DNA of 64,000 nucleotides from positions 5,585,575-5,649,574 of the forward strand of contig OX442324.1 of NCBI GenBank assembly GCA_949358305.1, read 5' to 3'. Under the pieces are notes generated by a model that was not told the origin of the DNA, did no database searches, and was given only the letters and a program-made list of their open reading frames with translations. Made by a program: the position numbers and the translations under genes. The DNA comes from Strigamia acuminata (taxonomy: Eukaryota; Arthropoda; Chilopoda; Geophilomorpha; Linotaeniidae). Positions 24,282 through 35,460 of the stretch are shown one piece after another (position 1 is the stretch's first letter; each line of letters starts with the position of its first letter).

Positions 24282-24523
24282 ATAAAGCAATCAATAATTT
24301 TAACAAAATGTAAAACCCATCTCTTTGTTTTAAATTTATTTAAAAATGTACTTGTGCACTCGTGCATTTCTTTTGTTGGATAAATAAAGTGCAAAAGAAG
24401 TTCGTACTTAGTTTCTCATTTCACCACCAGATGCCAGCAAATTCGAACGTTCGATTTCAGACGACGTGACACGTTTGGGCTAATTCGTACGATGAACTTC
24501 ACTCGCTAAAACCTAAAATCAAA

Positions 24524-26936
24524 ATGGAAATTCAGTTAACATTGTCCACAAAAGACGTAAGCCGTTCATTTTCCGTGCTCGCTGCTGGTTTTCGTTAAAA
24601 TAAATAAACAAATAAATTTATTCTAGAGATTTCTCGTGGCTGCAAAGAACGATGTTCAAACTGCAGGATGGTTAGTAGGATGGCATACCGAAAGCGGAAT
24701 AATTTGCGTAGCATCTGCAGCTTGTTCAACCAGTACACCTCACGCACTAGTTCAAGATGTGGAGCACAGATTGGAGATTCTACCAGCCGGTAACTTCCAA
24801 ACGAGTCCGGTTGAACTGTTTATTTAATCCAGTTGACAATTTATTATAGGCCTTGATCTGGTGGGCGTTTTCATGTGTACTAAGCAAGGACTTGATGCAC
24901 ACGGGATTGAAGAATATTTGGGCCAATTACTTCTCGCTGGATATAAGGTGGAATTAGAGTCAAGGATTTGATCGCATTAATCTAATTTCTTTTTTTGTGT
25001 ATGTGTGTGCAGAATTTGGATGAGACTAGTGAATTTTGTTACATCGTTGCGCACGAAGAAACCTGTAGCGGTTACATATACAACAATGCGATGCAAAATG
25101 CCCAACCGGTGCCAATTAAATTTATAGATCAGGAACAATTGTACGCCGAGTGTTCGTTAATCCGCGTACAGGGAATGTTGCCAATATCGTACGAAATTCG
25201 CGAGAGAGGTATTTTATCTTTATTATTTTAATTGTTGACTGATGCCGAGTTCATTTCTAGGAGAAAGTGATGACGACGGTTTGATCGCCACGATTGAAAG
25301 CCTAAAGAGTCAAATTACGTCCCCTGTAACCGCATTTCACTTAAAAAATTCAGAGGTATTGCTCACTAATCAAAAGGAGTTCGAGCCTTCAATCAACGGA
25401 TTACGCTACGACACCCCGTGCGGAGATTTGCAAGATTTTATCTGGGATGAGGAGGACAACGGGTTCGTGAGCGTAAAGAAACAGAAAAAATTTGGAGAAA
25501 GAAATGTAAGTTGTTTGTTTACGTTAAAAAAAAATGTACCGTACATGTTGACTAACGCCTTTCAATTCAGACCAGTATGAAAATGAATCTACTTTTCAAA
25601 GTCACTGGAGATGATGCAGTTGAGAGAACCATCTCCTGTCTGCCTATTATTCATTACGAAAAAAGTAGGAAAATGAACAATTATTGATAAATCAAACAAC
25701 GGGAAATGTTAATTATTTATTTCTTGATTTTGTTTTTACAGGAGAATTCCAAAACATTTCTCTTACAATTCCAATCGATTTGATCGTGTTAGTCCGCAAA
25801 AACCATCCTGTATCCAAATTAGTGTCGATTATGGTGAACGGTGTTAGTACGCAGCTGGACCTTGTCAAACAAATTCTTATTGAATACCGAAAAGGGAAAG
25901 TTTTGCCCGCTATTGAAACATTCCACTTTCTTTCGTCCTTTTGCGACCACTTTGTCACTCTAATTTTCCCTCGTCTCGTGTGTGATCACGACCTTGGTAA
26001 TTTCTATCCGTTTGCAATATTTATCGGAGTTGCTTGAAATAATTTTCCTTCAACAGAGAATAAAAGACGTCAGTATCATCAATGGCTTCTTCTTCCCGAA
26101 GACCGACCGCTCCTGCGTCGCGGTAATCGTTTCGTCTTTCCCGAGGACCAACAATCCACTGGTTACCTGACAAACGTCCACGTTGGGTTACCAAAATCTG
26201 GAGTGAAAAACGGCGAAGTTAGTATTGTTAGTGGTGTGTACACCTATCACCATTACAAACAAGACCATTTCGACGACAGCGGATGGGGATGTGCGTACCG
26301 ATCGCTTCAGACCGTTGTCAGTTGGTTCCGTCACCAAGGGTACACAGAGAGGCCAATTCCTTCGCACGAGGACATCCAAAAGGCTCTAGTTGAGGTTGGA
26401 GACAAACCCAAATCTTTCGTAGGCTCGAAAAAATGGATTGGCTCATTAGAAGTGAGTTATTGCTTGGATAAGCTAATCGGGATTTCTGCCAAAATTATGA
26501 GCCTGAGTTCCGGTTCCGAACTCGCGAGCAAAGGGAGGGAATTGGCTACACACTTTAAGACTCAAGGAACCCCAATTATGATCGGTGAGTTGGGAAACTG
26601 AACAAAAATATAATACAATAAATAAATACAAGAATAAAATATATAATTTCAATTTCAGGTGGAGGAGTTCTCGCACACACCATCATCGGAGTTGATTTTA
26701 ACGATTCAACGGGCGATCTTAAGTTCCTCATTGTTGATCCGCATTACACGGGAGTTGAAGATATACATGTTATTCAAAATAAAGTACTCGCATGAACAAA
26801 AATCGAATAGAAATATTTATTTAAAATTACTTTTTCTTCTTTATAATAGGGATGGTGTACGTGGCGAGGAATCGATTATTGGGATTCCAGCACGTACTAC
26901 AATTTGTGCCTTCCACAACGTCCATTGGTTATTTGA
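24524..26936 (+). CDS. UFSP2: UFSP2, Ufm1-specific protease 2
   Basis: Ten exons (24524-24556, 24627-24789, 24850-24947, 25013-25208, 25261-25505, 25571-25664, 25742-25996, 26057-26584, 26659-26783, 26850-26936) encode 607 residues. The C-terminal peptidase C78 domain is very well conserved: [14 protein letters not shown] carries the catalytic Cys, and VDPHYTG carries the Asp and His of the triad. GGGVLAHTI lies just before it and the protein ends [13 protein letters not shown], as in vertebrates. The N-terminal half (MPN-like in orthologues) is less conserved. The enzyme matures Ufm1 and removes it from targets such as ribosomal uL24 at the ER. It is longer than human UFSP2 (469 residues). 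The exon 3 donor (GTGGAA) is weak, but phase demands it. Confidence 0.95.
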
Positions 26937-27631
26937 TTCGTTTGCCACGATAAAATAGATGAGGGTACGAAATACTGAATTTAATTTATTGTTCAAACGG
27001 TTCTATAATTTATGTAATACAGTTAAAATTTATCAGTTTAAGGACTTCTACAAGACAAACTGTACTGCATGGGATAAGTGGTAAATGTAAAAATAAAAAT
27101 AAATTGCCAATAATTACGCAACCAAATTATTTCAGTCGAACTTTAAATAAAAATAAAAAAAAATACCAGAAAATTAAAAAAAAAAAAAAAAATACACTTC
27201 GCATACACTAAAAATAAAACAAGGGCTTGACAGCAAATAACTAAACAAAAGTCAAACAAGCAATTTTGTTTCCTCCCAGCATTTCCAGAGCTGAATTCAC
27301 AACTTGAGATTCACTATTTTGAAGAAAACAATGTGTGAATTCATCTTAAGAGTGAAACCACGATTGGTGTATTTAAAACGAAAAAAAAAACGAAAATAGA
27401 GAGAGAAAAACTTGATGCACTTTTTTGACAACGTCAATTCGGTATTCACAACTTAAAATCACGAAATAGAGAAAAAGAAATAATTCGCTACAATAATAAA
27501 CCTGGGGACGAAAAAAAAAACAGAAAAAAAAACAAAAAAAACAAAGGAAAAAAAGAGAAGAAGAATCATTCATTATTCAAAAAAGTTATGTACAAAATAG
27601 TTGGACGAGCAGGAACTGTCCCCATAAAACA
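26937..27631. other. Convergent 3' regions of UFSP2 and RAD6
   Basis: AT-rich with several A runs (27170-27195, 27380-27395, 27505-27560) and AATAAA-like signals on both strands. No gene seen. Confidence 0.5.
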
Positions 27632-28827
27632 TTAATCGAGCCAACTCTGTTCTACTGTGGCCAGAACTCGCTTTTCGTACTCTCGTCTGTTCTCCTTATA
27701 CAATTGCGCTGCTAGACTGTTCGCTGGACTATTCGGATTTGGATCACCTAATAAAGACTACAAAGACAACAAAAAAAAATATTGCATCAATTATTAAAAT
27801 TACATAATTTGATAAATATATTTCATAAGCATGACCATTTAAAGCTAACAGTCACCTTTTCAAACTTGTTTTTTGAAGTAACAAGTGTGAAAAAGTGACT
27901 GTTTTGCTTCAAACCAGGAAGGAATTTAATAATGGTAACTTCACTCAATTTTTTCCCCTTTTATTACTGACGTCCTTCTGACTACGTAATATCGGTGGGA
28001 AATTACCTGGATAGATGTTAAAATAGCAGAAACATCGTAAGTGGGGCTCCAACGGTTTTGAAGAATGTCGAGACAAATACCGCCATCAGCATATACTTAA
28101 AATTAAACAAAATAATATTTAACACTAAAAAAATACCATTGTATATTTAACGTGTAAATTACCGTTTGGGTGAAACATTTTTGATACAAATCTCACTGTA
28201 GGAGGCTTATTGGGGTATTCTTCTGTAAATTCTATAGTCAACTTAAACGTTCCATCTTCGAAGGGAGTGTCATGGGGTCTAAAAGGAAAAATTTTTCTTT
28301 TACATTTTCCTAGAAGTTTAAACGTGATATATTTATTTTTTAGCCGTTATCACACTATTTTTTTTCCTTCTTGTTTTTCCGTTATCAATGAACAACCACC
28401 GAACACGAAAAAAATCCCGTCAATAATTTTAGGACAAATAAAAATCATTTTAATGTTACAAAAATGTTTGATTTTTTGTAAGAAAAAAATGTCGGCTCGT
28501 ATCAAAATTTTTATTTTTGTTTGTTTTTAAACAATGCGACGTTTCTCTTTACCCGAATATGACCGCATTCCAAATCATAATATTGTTATCTGTTGGCGCT
28601 CCGCTAACACCTGCGGGTGGATCCTCTTGCAACCTAAGCGAAAATAAAAAGAGAATTAAAATGATTCATGTCTGCACATATTTTAAATTTTCTGTTTGGA
28701 TTCGTTTGATTACACCCGACGCCATATTGCAGCCCAGAGAAGGGAGACGCGAAAAGTTTCACTTATTCAAATCAAATTCTTACCTTTTGAAATCTCTCAT
28801 AAGTCTCCTGCGAGCTGGTGTCGACAT
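27632..28827 (-). CDS. RAD6: RAD6/UBE2A-B ubiquitin-conjugating enzyme
   Basis: Five exons (28784-28827, 28553-28633, 28163-28278, 28007-28095, 27632-27757) give 151 residues, the usual length of the family. It begins [16 protein letters not shown]. The UBC fold includes [19 protein letters not shown], the HPN motif in FHPN, and the catalytic Cys in [11 protein letters not shown], and it ends in EQSWLD. In all eukaryotes this E2 works with RAD18 to mono-ubiquitinate PCNA and with BRE1 on histone H2B. The lack of an acidic tail is normal in animals. Only the last 40 residues depart slightly from the typical sequence ([18 protein letters not shown]). Confidence 0.97.
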
Positions 28828-29683
28828 TATTTAACTTAATTTCTTGCTTATTTTGACAGAAAACTCAAAAACAGTATCGGAGAACTCCACTGTCGATTCG
28901 GTTTCTTCCGTTCTGGTTAGGCTTCCACCGTGACGTTGTGATCGAGAAGTTGTGATGTAAAACTGACGTCAGTGTGAGCTCAACAAGGCCGTTTCTTTCT
29001 TACAGGCCTGCGCTGTGAATTAATTCGAATTAGTGAAAATTAAAAACGCAGTACTCAATTCTAATTTAATTCGTGTAAATATATTTTATTGAAAAATAAA
29101 TATGTATGAAATTAATCCGACTAAAACAGATAGTGATTGGTAATTTGAGAGTACAAATGTTTATTCATTCCGCCTCTTGGATATATGTTTTCTTTGATTA
29201 TCGCCCAGCTGGTTCTGACGTCAGTTGTTAATTTAGGACACTAAATGACGCAAGCGGCCGTTAAACTCTTCTTGCTCGCACTGGTTTCCGATCACGTTTC
29301 GTAACTTTTTGGGTTGAATCCAACGCACGGGAAAGAAATTTCACACTGTTTACATCTGGGGTTTAAAAATACACAAACAAAGAAATAAATACGTTGAAAA
29401 AAAATTTTTTTATTCAGTTTGTTTACACGATTAAATCACAGGTTTGAGATTAATCTAATAATGACAACGGTTTCACGAGATCATGCGAGACAACAATTCC
29501 ATCCAAAATCGCCATTTTTAGAATGCGGCGGGCAGAAAGGTCCACGATGAATGCTACAGTAATAATTTAAAAGGAATCTCACGATTCCAAGGTAAAACGA
29601 AACGAAAGAATTCCATTGAGCACCGTTTCAAAAAATTTCTTGTTTCCGTTGCAGAAAAATATTCGATAGCAAATTGTTTGGAA
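28828..29683. other. Divergent promoter region between RAD6 and the Jupiter-like gene
   Basis: No coding exon. Two perfect CRE palindromes TGACGTCA lie at 28964-28971 and 29216-29223, and other half-sites (TGACGTT at 28931) are near. No TATA box is evident. Confidence 0.5.
28964..28971. promoter_or_regulatory. CRE-type palindrome TGACGTCA
   Basis: Perfect CREB/ATF-type octamer about 140 bases upstream of the RAD6 start codon; a second copy is at 29216-29223. Confidence 0.5.
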
Positions 29684-31318
29684 ATGAAAGAACGACGAAA
29701 GAACATAAAAAAATTTACACTCCTATCGGACGATCTAAACATGAACGAGTCGACCGCAGTTTCCCAACAAGTCTCGACAATTTCTGGCGATGAAGGTTAT
29801 GAGGATCCACCGGCTGACAAAAAAGATGAATCCACCCATAGTACCACAGGTATTTCAGGTAATTGAAACTCGCCGCCTAAATATCTTATGTTGTGAGGCT
29901 TTATCACGCGGTGGCAGCACCACGCAGTCTCGCTTAAGCTCGTAGATAATTAATTGAAAACTGTGTGGCCAAAATGGTTGATGCTTTTGCATATTACCAG
30001 ATAGGACAACGCAAAGTTCTACTCGTACGGACTCATCCGAATCGTCAGTTAATAAGGCGACACCACCATGCACTCGTTCAGCTGGGATTAAAAAACGAAC
30101 AAAAGAAAAAAATCAAGAAGCAGTCATCATGCCTCGACGGCGAAAATCGCGACAATTACCACCGAGAACATCGAGTCGAGCCACGAATGACGTGATTCTT
30201 GCAGTTGAATTGGCAGCCGAGTTTCACAAACCTGGTTCTCGAGGAGCCAGGCTCAACACACCCAACACCAAGGAGCGAGTTTTGGCTTCGCACGACGTGA
30301 CCGAAGTCGAATCTCCAGAGTCTCTTGAGTTAAAGAGCAGTGAGTAGACGATTGTGAATCGGGATCACAGCCCCTGATTGGTTGATGAGAGTGAGAGAGA
30401 GAGAGGGAGAGAGAAAGAGAGAGAGCCGGGCAAAAATGGCGGCGAATTCAAAATGTTTTTGGTATTATTTTTATTATTGTTATTATTATTTTGTATTTCA
30501 GATGCCTTGGTTGGTGTAACGGCAAATAGAGATCGGCTTTTCGGCGGGGAACCGGAGCCGAAACCTAAAAAATTAGTTCGTAGGAAACGTCGTCCGAAAC
30601 CCGACGATAACAGCTCGAAAAATGTGTATTGGTGGATCGGTACGAGCGAAGACGACGAACCGCCCGTTGAGACGAAATCAGGTCGTGGGTCAAATGCTGG
30701 CACGCCGACGAACGTGCAGCAAATTTTGTCGGGAAATAAGGAATCAGAAACTTGTAAAAGCGTACCGTGTAGTAATCGGCGGATAAGTTATCGATTGCGC
30801 GACGATGATACCTCGGCCAAACTATTTGGAATTCCCGAGGTGAAAAAACAAGTGACGAGGATTCGACCGGGCGATGCGAGTCACAAAAATCTTTTCGGAT
30901 CGGAATCGGAAGGGGGGTTGCCTCTGACGCCACGTACGGACTCGTCGTCGAATGGACGACTGAAGACGGACATCACTCGCGAACGTTTGTTTGGTGACAA
31001 GGTGTCCGGCACACCGCGACCTTTGTCCAAGCATTTTCCGGATAAATCGGCGCACGAAAACATTTTTGCACCGTCGGAATCGTTGACTCGTGACGCGAGA
31101 AAATCGGCGAAAGCGGCGACCGTTCGGAATCCGATAGTAGGTGAAGCTGTACAGCCTCGAACCAAGCCAGACTCCGGTTTTGTGCATTTACACGTGTCAA
31201 ATATTTGTGTTTTAATGTTTGATTCATTGTTTTGATAGGAATTAGTTCAAATCCGATAACTGGAGAGGGATATCGGCCAGTGAAGCGAGACATTCACGCA
31301 GTGACATGTAGGATTTAA
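29684..31318 (+). CDS. Jupiter/HN1-like microtubule-associated protein, two alternative first exons
   Basis: Common exons 30502-31140 and 31239-31318 encode about 240 residues ending ISSNPITGEGYRPVKR. NP(V/I)TGEGY is the C-terminal signature of Drosophila Jupiter and the HN1 family. Five short x-(L/I)-F-(G/A) motifs recur along it (RDRLFGG, SAKLFGI, HKNLFGS, RERLFGD, HENIFAP), each with basic residues around it. Two upstream exons both end in phase 1 and fit the 30502 acceptor: 29684-29858 (MKERRKNIKKF...) and 30129-30339 (MPRRRKSRQL...). They look like alternative starts. The chain is basic and disordered, fitting microtubule binding. A GA-rich tract (30385-30425) sits in the last intron before exon 3. 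The family name is less certain than the exon map. Confidence 0.62.
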
Positions 31319-31364
31319 TTTTCTAAAAGAAGTTCGGAGAAAATCGTCGTTAAATTGAAAATGA

Positions 31365-31398
<34 letters not shown>

Positions 31399-32479
31399 TT
31401 AAACTACAAAAAAAATTGTAAAATTGTACAAATTTGGAGTGCAAGTCAACACCCAACCTTCCCCCCACCGCATTCTTATGCCCAAGTTTTTATAGCATTA
31501 AACAATTTGTTTGTACGTATAAATTTGGTATTGTTTTATCTGCAACCAAAACAGATGACAATTTGAATTTTCTATACTCTACTGTTCTAGTTTGAACTGT
31601 TTTTGAGGTCATTTTTTGTTGCTCTTTAGTCCTTGGGCTCAACTTTCTCTCGACTAACTTTCGGTTTTTAGTTTGGGGTGAAATTGTCTGAAATTTTGAT
31701 TGCATCCATCTATAAATATTGATTATTTGCATAAATTTTTTTTTTTATTACTATTATTTTTATATTTTCTTGAAATCTTATCAGGTTAGGAATTCTAATT
31801 GTATTTGATTTATGGATGGACACATATCTTTATATTTAATCTTGGTTTACAATTGCTCTTTTGTCTTTATTCCTTTAAGCATGGAATTGGAATGTATCAA
31901 TGAGATCCTCAAAACCTAATTGAATTAAAATGCTGAATCATAAGCTGTCAATCTGCACAATAAATTTTTCATCAAAATAAACAATAAAATTACAATAAAA
32001 TCAAAAAAAAAATCCAATATCTTCACTTTTCCTTCATTATAATTCAAACAACATTCTTTCAAACTTGAAAAACGAAGCAACACCTTATCAAATTCTTTTC
32101 CACATTTTTATTGAAACCAAAAACAAACTTTACATATGAAAATTCCACATATATAATAATAATAATAAAGATTACGGATCAATTTCGCAATGAATAGATT
32201 TTCCACGTTATTGATAACGATATATTAAAGCCACGTGTCCCTAGACCGTACTCGCAAAAAAAGCGAAACAAAAAGCAAACTCGGTCAAATGTTCCAACCT
32301 CTGCCTAAGGGTGAGCAGCAGGGATGGCTAGTAAGGATGACCCCATTCCCCGACCCCCACCCTCATATTCTCTTAGACCAATGAGTTTTCATTTTTTTTT
32401 CTCCTAATTTATCCGGTTCCTTTCCCTTTCCCTTTCGCTCGAGCATTTTCCCTTTCAAAAATTGAGGCCATCAGTTGAG
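31319..32479. other. 3' UTR and cuticle-gene upstream region
   Basis: A run of about 25 A at 31370-31395 is followed by AT-rich sequence. No gene is seen. From 32330 the sequence becomes C/T-rich (CCTTTCCCTTTCCCTTTCGC about 32417-32440) before the TATA box. Confidence 0.5.
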
Positions 32480-32487
32480 TATATAAA
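32480..32487 (+). promoter_or_regulatory. TATA box of cuticle gene at 32584
   Basis: TATATAAA, about 32 bases before a CACAGTC initiator-like start and 97 bases before the ATG. Confidence 0.65.
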
Positions 32488-32583
32488 GGCAGACATGAAC
32501 CACAGTCTACAACCAAATACTCCAATCTTCACTTCACAGTCTTCACTCGTAGACCCAGCGTCAACCAACAATCAAACTTTAAA

Positions 32584-33172
32584 ATGACTTTTATCACCAT
32601 TGCTGTAAGAATTTATAATTTCTATCTAAGAGTTTCATTCAATCATGACTAATCCTCTTTTCTTGTTTATAATTTTGACTTTTTTTAAAAAAAAAATATT
32701 TATTAATTTATCGATTTAGATCCTCAGTGTGCTTTGTTGTGTGGCCACTGCCCTGCCTTCTGGTGGATACGGCCAACAACAGGCAGCCCCAGCTTACGGC
32801 GCTGCCCACGCTGCACCAGTGCTTCTTCAAGCTGCTCCGGCACCGGTGCCAATTGTCCAATACGACGCCAACGTGAATGAAGACGGTTCTTACAAATTCT
32901 CGTACACCAGTGGCGATCAGTCCCACCGCGAAGAGCAGTCAGACAACTACCAAGCAGTTAAGGGCAGTTACGCTTACATTTCTCCTGAAGGCGAGAAGGT
33001 AGACATCTATTACACTGCTGATGAAAACGGCTACCAGGCATACGGTGCCGCCATCCCTACTCCAGTACCAAATCATTACCCACTTGTTTTAAGTATGGGT
33101 GTTGCTCCTCCTCAGTACTCCGCCCCGAAATACCACGTTCCAGCTGCTGCTCCTCCACAATACAATTACTAA
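32584..33172 (+). CDS. RR-1-like cuticular protein
   Basis: Two exons (32584-32604, 32720-33172) give 157 residues. Exon 1 is MTFITIA; the signal peptide continues ILSVLCCVATA. Next is a Q/A/P-rich stretch, then the RR core at about 65-115: DGSYKFSYTSGDQSHREEQ, GSYAYISPEGEKVDIYYTAD and NGYQAYGAAIPTP. The form YTADENGYQ with an AxIPT ending is typical of RR-1 proteins of flexible cuticle. The tail holds PPQY repeats. TATA box, short leader and split signal peptide follow the standard cuticle-gene layout. Confidence 0.95.
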
Positions 33173-34320
33173 CTCGTTCGATATTGATTTTGATGTTTTC
33201 CAACAATAACTCAACCCCTAAATCAGTTTAGTTTTATTAAATTGAATTTCGGAAATTTCATTTGCAAATTTTCGTAATTGTACATTACATCTATACATAA
33301 TTTATGTCATTGATTTGTGATTTCATTTGTTTAGTTTACAAATAAGTCAATAAATGCATTCATTATATACAACTGAAATATATTGTTTACACAATTTATT
33401 TACTGAAAGAAGGTTTCAATATCTCAAGAAATTGGAACTTTTTTTCAACAACTCTACAGCTTTTTTTTTCCTGTCTTCTTTTACAATTTTTAGAAAACGG
33501 AAATATATTTATATACACAATTTATTTATTGAAAAAGAGTTACAATTTTGATTTCCAATTACCCAAGAAATTGGAACTTTTTTTTGAAACTCTTTTTCAA
33601 CAATTTTCATTTTTATTTTGCAAATACATATCAGGAGCACCAAAAGAAACAAAGAAAATGGCAGGTTTTTTTTATTGAAATATTATATTAGTATTTTTTT
33701 TATTTTTTATTTAACAAAAAAAAAAAGAAAACCCATCATGTTTTAAATTAAAAGCCCCAGTCTTTGTGATCACTAGTTTTCAAGTTGATTATAAGCAGGC
33801 GGTGAAAAGAAACTTAGATGAATAAAGAGTGAGCTCATCTCTATTGTCATTACCAAGGTCAAGATGAAAACTGCTTTACTCTCTTACTCACTAGGCTGCG
33901 TCTTACTCGTGGGAAAACGCGAACAAGTGGCCCAAATGCTCTCCTGTTAGATGAAAGGTGAGAGGTGAATTTCTCCCCCTTAGGTTGCATTCCACTTGTT
34001 TATATCCCGCCGGTGTGGCAGGTGGAGTGGGCGTCGAGTTATAAATGAGGTCGTCACACATTGCAGTTCACCATTTTGACACCTGACCGTTGCTCTGTAA
34101 TTACTGGCTTCTTATTTTTTTTTTATTTTTTAAAAAAAGACAAGAAACTGTACGACAAAATGGCTTTTTAAAAAGCTTTTTACTTTTTTTTTTATTTATT
34201 TACAACAGAAAAACTTATGATAAATTTGTAATAGTTTTAATTGAATGACGATGGTACACAGTTGATAAATAACAAGATGAAACGTAAAATAATTAGTAAA
34301 CTAAAACTACTGCAATCGTT
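33173..34320. other. Spacer with a degenerate direct duplication and an orphan TATA box
   Basis: A duplicated segment is described separately. A TATAAAT at 34040-34046 has the spacing of a cuticle promoter, but the ATG after it (about 34160) meets a stop within three codons. A FTZ-F1-type CCAAGGTCA lies at 33853-33861. Confidence 0.4.
33365..33607 (+). repeat. Degenerate direct duplication of about 100 bp
   Basis: ACACAATTTATTTA(C/T)TGAAA and CAAGAAATTGGAACTTTTTT occur in the same order at about 33388-33445 and 33518-33585. Both are preceded by GAAATATAT. It is a tandem duplication downstream of the cuticle gene. Confidence 0.6.
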
Positions 34321-35389
34321 TCAGGAAAACTTGAGCTTCGATGGGACCGGTCCAACAAATGGGAAATTCACGTCGACGCGGTATCGGTTGACAAACACGG
34401 GCCTAAAAGTAAGTTCAAACACAATTAAAACCTGCTTAGACTAATAATAATACAACAAATGGATCTTACCGGTATCCTTCGGCATCAGCTACGTAATTAA
34501 CTTCTCTTAAAACTCCATCTGGATCAATGTATCCATATTTGCCAGTCACCTTTCCGTTTGCATCTCGTGTTTCGTATCTATAACTTTGTTCACCTATAAC
34601 ACCCGTATCGTAACCAAACTTATAAGTTCCAGCCTTCGGATCTGCCATTGAAAACTGACTCGCAAACTCGGAAGGAATCGACACTTCTCGACCTCTAGCC
34701 ATCGGTCTTTTCGGCGGCTGAAGCGGCAACGGCGGAGGCAGCGGCGGAGGCCCATTGGGAGTCCTTTTGAATTGCATACCCGGTCTCTGTTTTCGAATCA
34801 AGCCCTTGTATATAATTGCAGGTTTAAACGGGCCTTTGGCTGCTGGAGACCCTCTGGGAGGCATCACACCGAGCCCCATAAAGTCGGACTTTCCTGCCGG
34901 TCTTTTGTGCATTGCCAATGGTTTGGACAAATATGGGTGGTTGACGGAAATCTCCGAATAGTGCGAGGATTGCGGCAACAAGTCGTGGCCGAGATCAATG
35001 ATTTCGTCTGGTTGAATCGTCGTTGTAGTGGTCGTAGTGCGATTAACACCGAAAGTCCTGATTCGGCTTCTTCGTTTACTCGAGAACAAAATGTTGTTGG
35101 CACGGTAGTGGCCGTCAGAGCTTTTCCTTTTTCTCGTGAACGATAATGGAGTCGATGTTGAAATCGATGGAGATGAGGTTAAAACCACACTACAGTTTTT
35201 GACACATTTCGTGGAGTTCGTCATGTTTGGCTTGACCGAACTTGAAGGGACTGATGAATCGATTGGTAAAACACACAGAAAGCCCACCTTGAAAGACGCA
35301 AAGAAAACCCAATGGTTTATATCTATAATGTGGGAAAATATAAGAGAATAACTTACCAATAAAACGATCTCCATGACTCCCAAAATCAT
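34321..35389 (-). CDS. Cuticular protein with C-terminal RR domain
   Basis: Three minus-strand exons (35357-35389, 34470-35287, 34321-34402) encode 310 residues. Exon 1 (MILGVMEIVLL) joins VGFLCVLPIDS to form the signal peptide. About 190 residues of low-complexity S/T/K/R/P-rich sequence follow, with a T run and PPPLPPPLPLQPPKRP. The RR domain (about 222-280) reads AGTYKFGYDTGVIGEQSYRY, TGKYGYIDPDGVLREVNYVA and EGYRP. The last 27 residues come from exon 3. TATATAAAAG lies at 35451-35460 on this strand. A long N-terminal extension with the RR domain near the end is unusual within this cluster, where most have it first. Confidence 0.9.
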
Positions 35390-35450
35390 AGTAAACAGTC
35401 CATAAGCAAGTTTGATTCAAACTACATTTTTTAACAACTGTCTGTCCCTT

Positions 35451-35460
35451 CTTTTATATA
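35451..35460 (-). promoter_or_regulatory. TATA box of cuticle gene at 35389
   Basis: Minus-strand TATATAAAAG, about 62 bases before the ATG. Confidence 0.65.

Noticed and set aside
30378-31235. Long frame starting MVDESERERG before the Jupiter-like exon
   Set aside because: Its first part is a GA-rich intron read through to the acceptor at 30501; the phase-1 first exons explain the coding part better.
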